A DNA stretch of 64,000 bases from Cladorhizidae sp. MBARI D1340-BT2. Lineage: Eukaryota; Porifera; Demospongiae; Poecilosclerida; Cladorhizidae. The stretch is from assembly GCA_028752905.1 (NCBI GenBank), contig JAQNBH010000251.1, positions 270,501 to 334,500 on the forward strand, in the 5' to 3' direction. Positions 61,301 to 64,000 of this stretch are shown here, one piece after another (position 1 is the first letter of the stretch; each line of letters opens with the position of its first letter). Made by a program: the position numbers and the translations under genes. The notes beneath the pieces are model-generated. The model searched no databases. It was given only the letters and a program-made list of their open reading frames with translations, and was not told where the DNA came from.

Positions 61301-64000
61301 TATATTCTGCACACTTCACTGTAATGGACTTGCAAGATAGGTATCTCTCAGTGTTCTCTATCTTGTGCTAAACATGTTAGCTTCATAGATTCTCTACACT
61401 TCAATTAATAGACTTGATATATAGCTCTAAAGGTAGGCCTCTCTCTGTTCTCTCTCTTGATACCAAACATCCGTATATTCTGCATACTTCACAGTAATGG
61501 ACTTGATAGAATCACAAGATAGGTTTCTCTCTGCTCTCTCTTGATGCTAAATATGTTAGCTTCATGGATTCTCCAAACTTCATTGATATATAGCTATTAA
61601 GACAGGTCTCTCTCTGTGCTCTCTGTTGATACCAAAAACCCATTTATTATGCATACTTCACTGTAATGGACTTGATATGATTCGAATGATAGGTTTCATT
61701 ATGTGTTCTCTATCTTGATATTTGCCCTAATTTGGTCTATATGTTTCTCATTTTCCCCCCAAAAATCTTGTTTTTTTGCCGTAAAGCTCATAACTTTTCT
61801 AAACTTTATCCAAAAAAGATAATTTTTATATCACCGGATAGCCCTTCTAATTATCTGTCTTTTATACGTGCCAAATTTTTGAGTACTCTAAGTATTAGCA
61901 AGTTATGGCGATTTGAAGTGGTAAGGTTTGCGATATTTCCTGGCGTTTTCCAGTTGCCAAAGCGGTGGCCTGCCAGTGAAAAACCACTACATTTATTGAT
62001 AATCTGTTGATATGTTGCAGATAAGGGCCTTCTCTATCAGTTGACAAAATCTGGGACTTTGGTCTTGTTAATTAGGGCAGTTATGAATTGTACTCTTACT
62101 TGATGCTAAACATGTTAGCTTCGTAGATTATCCACACTTCACTGAATAGACTTGATGTATAGCTATTAAGATAGGACTCTCTAAGTGCTCTCTCTTGATA
62201 CCAAACATCCATATATTCTGCACACTTCACTGTAATGGACTTGCAAGATAGGTATCTCTCAGTGTTCTCTATCTTGAGCTAAACATGTTAGGTTCATAGA
62301 TTCTCTACACTTCAATTAATAGACTTGATATATAGCTCTAAAGGTAGGCCTCTCTCTGTTCTCTCTCTTGATACCAAACATCCGTCTATTCTGCATACTT
62401 CACAGTAATGGACTTGATAGAATCACAAGATAGGTTTCTCTCTGCTCTCTCTTGATGCTAAATATGTTAGCTTCATGGATTCTCCAAACTTCATTGATAT
62501 ATAGCTATTAAGACAGGTCTCTCTCTGTGCTCTCTGTTGATACAAAAAAAACATTTATTATGCATACTTCACTGTAATGGACTTGATATGACTCGAATGA
62601 TAGGTTTCTCTATGTGTTCTCTATCTTGATGCTAGACAGGTTAGCTTCATAGATTCTCCACACTTCACTGAATAAACTTGATATATATCTATTAAGATTG
62701 GTCTCTCCCTGTGCTCTCTGTTGATATCAAACATCCATAATATTCTGCAAACTTCACTGTAATGGACTTGATATGATTCGAATGATAGGTTTCATTATGT
62801 GTTCTCTATCTTGATATTTGCCCTAATTTGGTCTATATGTTTCTCATTTTCCCCCAAAAAATCTTGTTTTTTTGCCGTAATGCTCATAACTGTTCTACAC
62901 TTTACCCAAAAAAGATAATTTTTATATCACCGGATAGCCCTTCTAATTATCTGTCTTTTGTATGTGCCAAAAGTTTGAGTACTCTAAGTATTAGCAAGTT
63001 ATGGTGATTTGAAGTGGTAAGGTTTGCGATATTTCCTGGCGTTTTCCAGTTGCCAAAGCGGTGGCCTGCCAGTGAAAAACCACTACATTTATTGATAATC
63101 TGTTGATATGTTGCAGATAAGGGCCTTCTCTATCAGTTGACAAAATCTGGGACTTTGGTCTTGTTAATTAGGGCAGTTATGAATTGTACTCTTACTTGAT
63201 GCTAAACATGTTAGCTTCGTAGATTATTCACACTTCACTGAATAGACTTGATGTATAGCTATTAAGATAGGACTCTCTAAGTGCTCTCTCTTGATACCAA
63301 ACATCCATATATTCTGCACACTTCACTGTAATGGACTTGCAAGATAGGTATCTCTCAGTGTTCTCTATCTTGAGCTAAACATGTTAGGTTCATAGATTCT
63401 CTACACTTCAATTAATAGACTTGATATATAGCTCTAAAGGTAGGCCTCTCTCTGTTCTCTCTCTTGATACCAAACATCCGTATATTCTGCATACTTCACA
63501 GTAATGGACTTGATAGAATCACAAGATAGGTTTCTCTCTGCTCTCTCTTGATGCTAAATATGTTAGCTTCATGGATTCTCCAAACTTCATTGATATATAG
63601 CTATTAAGACAGGTCTCTCTCTGTGCTCTCTGTTGATACCAAAAATCCATTTATTATGCACACTTCACTGTAATGGACTTGATATGACTCGAATGATAGG
63701 TTTCTCTATGTGTTCTCTATCTTGATGCTAGACAGGTTAGCTTCATAGATTCTCCACACTTCACTGAATAAACTTGATATATATCTATTAAGATTGGTCT
63801 CTCCCTGTGCTCTCTGTTGATATCAAACATCCATAATATTCTGCAAACTTCACTGTAATGGACTTGATATGATTCGAATTATAGGTTTCATTATGTGTTC
63901 TCTATCTTGATATTTGCCCTAATTTGGTCTATATGTTTCTCATTTTCCCCCAAAAAATCTAATTTTTTTGCCGTAAAGCTCATAACTGTTCTACACTTTA
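58303..64000. repeat. Higher-order satellite array, right part
   Basis: After the element the array resumes in register. Landmarks at 59006, 59573, 60484, 61051, 61962 and 63058 give S, M, S, M, L, followed by another complete L unit (62819-63914) and a partial U. U copies near 60245 and 61723 share ATGGCGATTTG and TTTTATACGTGCC, exactly 1478 bp apart, so one S-M pair was recently duplicated. Their 92-codon open stretches are by-products of these variants and are closed in other copies. The final L units carry the GAGCTAAACATGTTAGG variant of A2. Confidence 0.95.
63915..64000 (+). repeat. Partial U block at the right window edge
   Basis: This is the first 86 bp of a 75th U block, starting TGCCCTAATT and carrying TCTAATTTTTTT after the A-run. 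It lies exactly 1096 bp after the preceding U start (62819), so the array continues beyond the window. Confidence 0.93.

Noticed and set aside
1..64000. CRISPR array
   Set aside because: There are no short repeats separated by unique spacers. Both repeat and intervening parts are themselves repeated, and the context is eukaryotic satellite.

Overview
The window is satellite DNA from end to end, apart from one inserted transposon remnant. No complete protein-coding or RNA gene was found on either strand. The A+T-rich sequence, the multi-level tandem organisation, a TTAA-flanked piggyBac-type element and a candidate short spliceosomal intron inside that element point to a eukaryote, most likely an animal. 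The sequence does not allow a narrower assignment. A centromeric or pericentromeric or other heterochromatic block is the natural setting, but that is inference.

Layout. Every repeat unit starts with a 356-bp block, here called U, followed by copies of an older ~185-bp sub-repeat. That sub-repeat is itself an A+B dimer of two diverged ~90-bp halves, both beginning with CTTGAT or a close variant. Using the GCGGTGG landmark inside U, I located 74 complete U blocks plus a partial one at the right edge. Distances between them fall into three classes: S = 567 bp (one A-B pair), M = 911 bp (three pairs) and L = 1096 bp (four pairs). There are 28 S, 19 M and 27 L units, and their lengths add up exactly to the span from the first to the last U (370 to 63915). 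The S and M units look like L units shortened by exchange between different B halves.

Region by region: 1-369 is the tail of an L unit. 370-4791 is L-S-S twice, a 2211-bp tandem duplication. 4792-13302 is a mix of S and M, with one M carrying a 134-bp deletion. 13303-16617 is S-L-S-L. 16618-26961 is mostly alternating S and M (1478-bp period). 26962-39017 is eleven L units of 1096 bp each. 39018-44954 is S-L-S-S-L-S-M-S. 44955-51530 is six more L units. 51531-57342 repeats the S-L-S-S-L-S-M order. 57343-58302 is the transposon with its target duplication. 58303-64000 returns to S, M and L units. About 12.24 kb of the array (about 32529-44769) recurs at an offset of exactly 12513 bp (about 45042-57282).

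The insertion is a 952-bp non-autonomous piggyBac-like element. It has 14-bp terminal inverted repeats, TTAA on both sides, and fragments of an acidic transposase N-terminus without any catalytic domain. Removing the element and one TTAA restores an uninterrupted M unit. Nothing here functions as an operon or pathway. The content is the structure and recombination history of a satellite, with a possible chromatin role.
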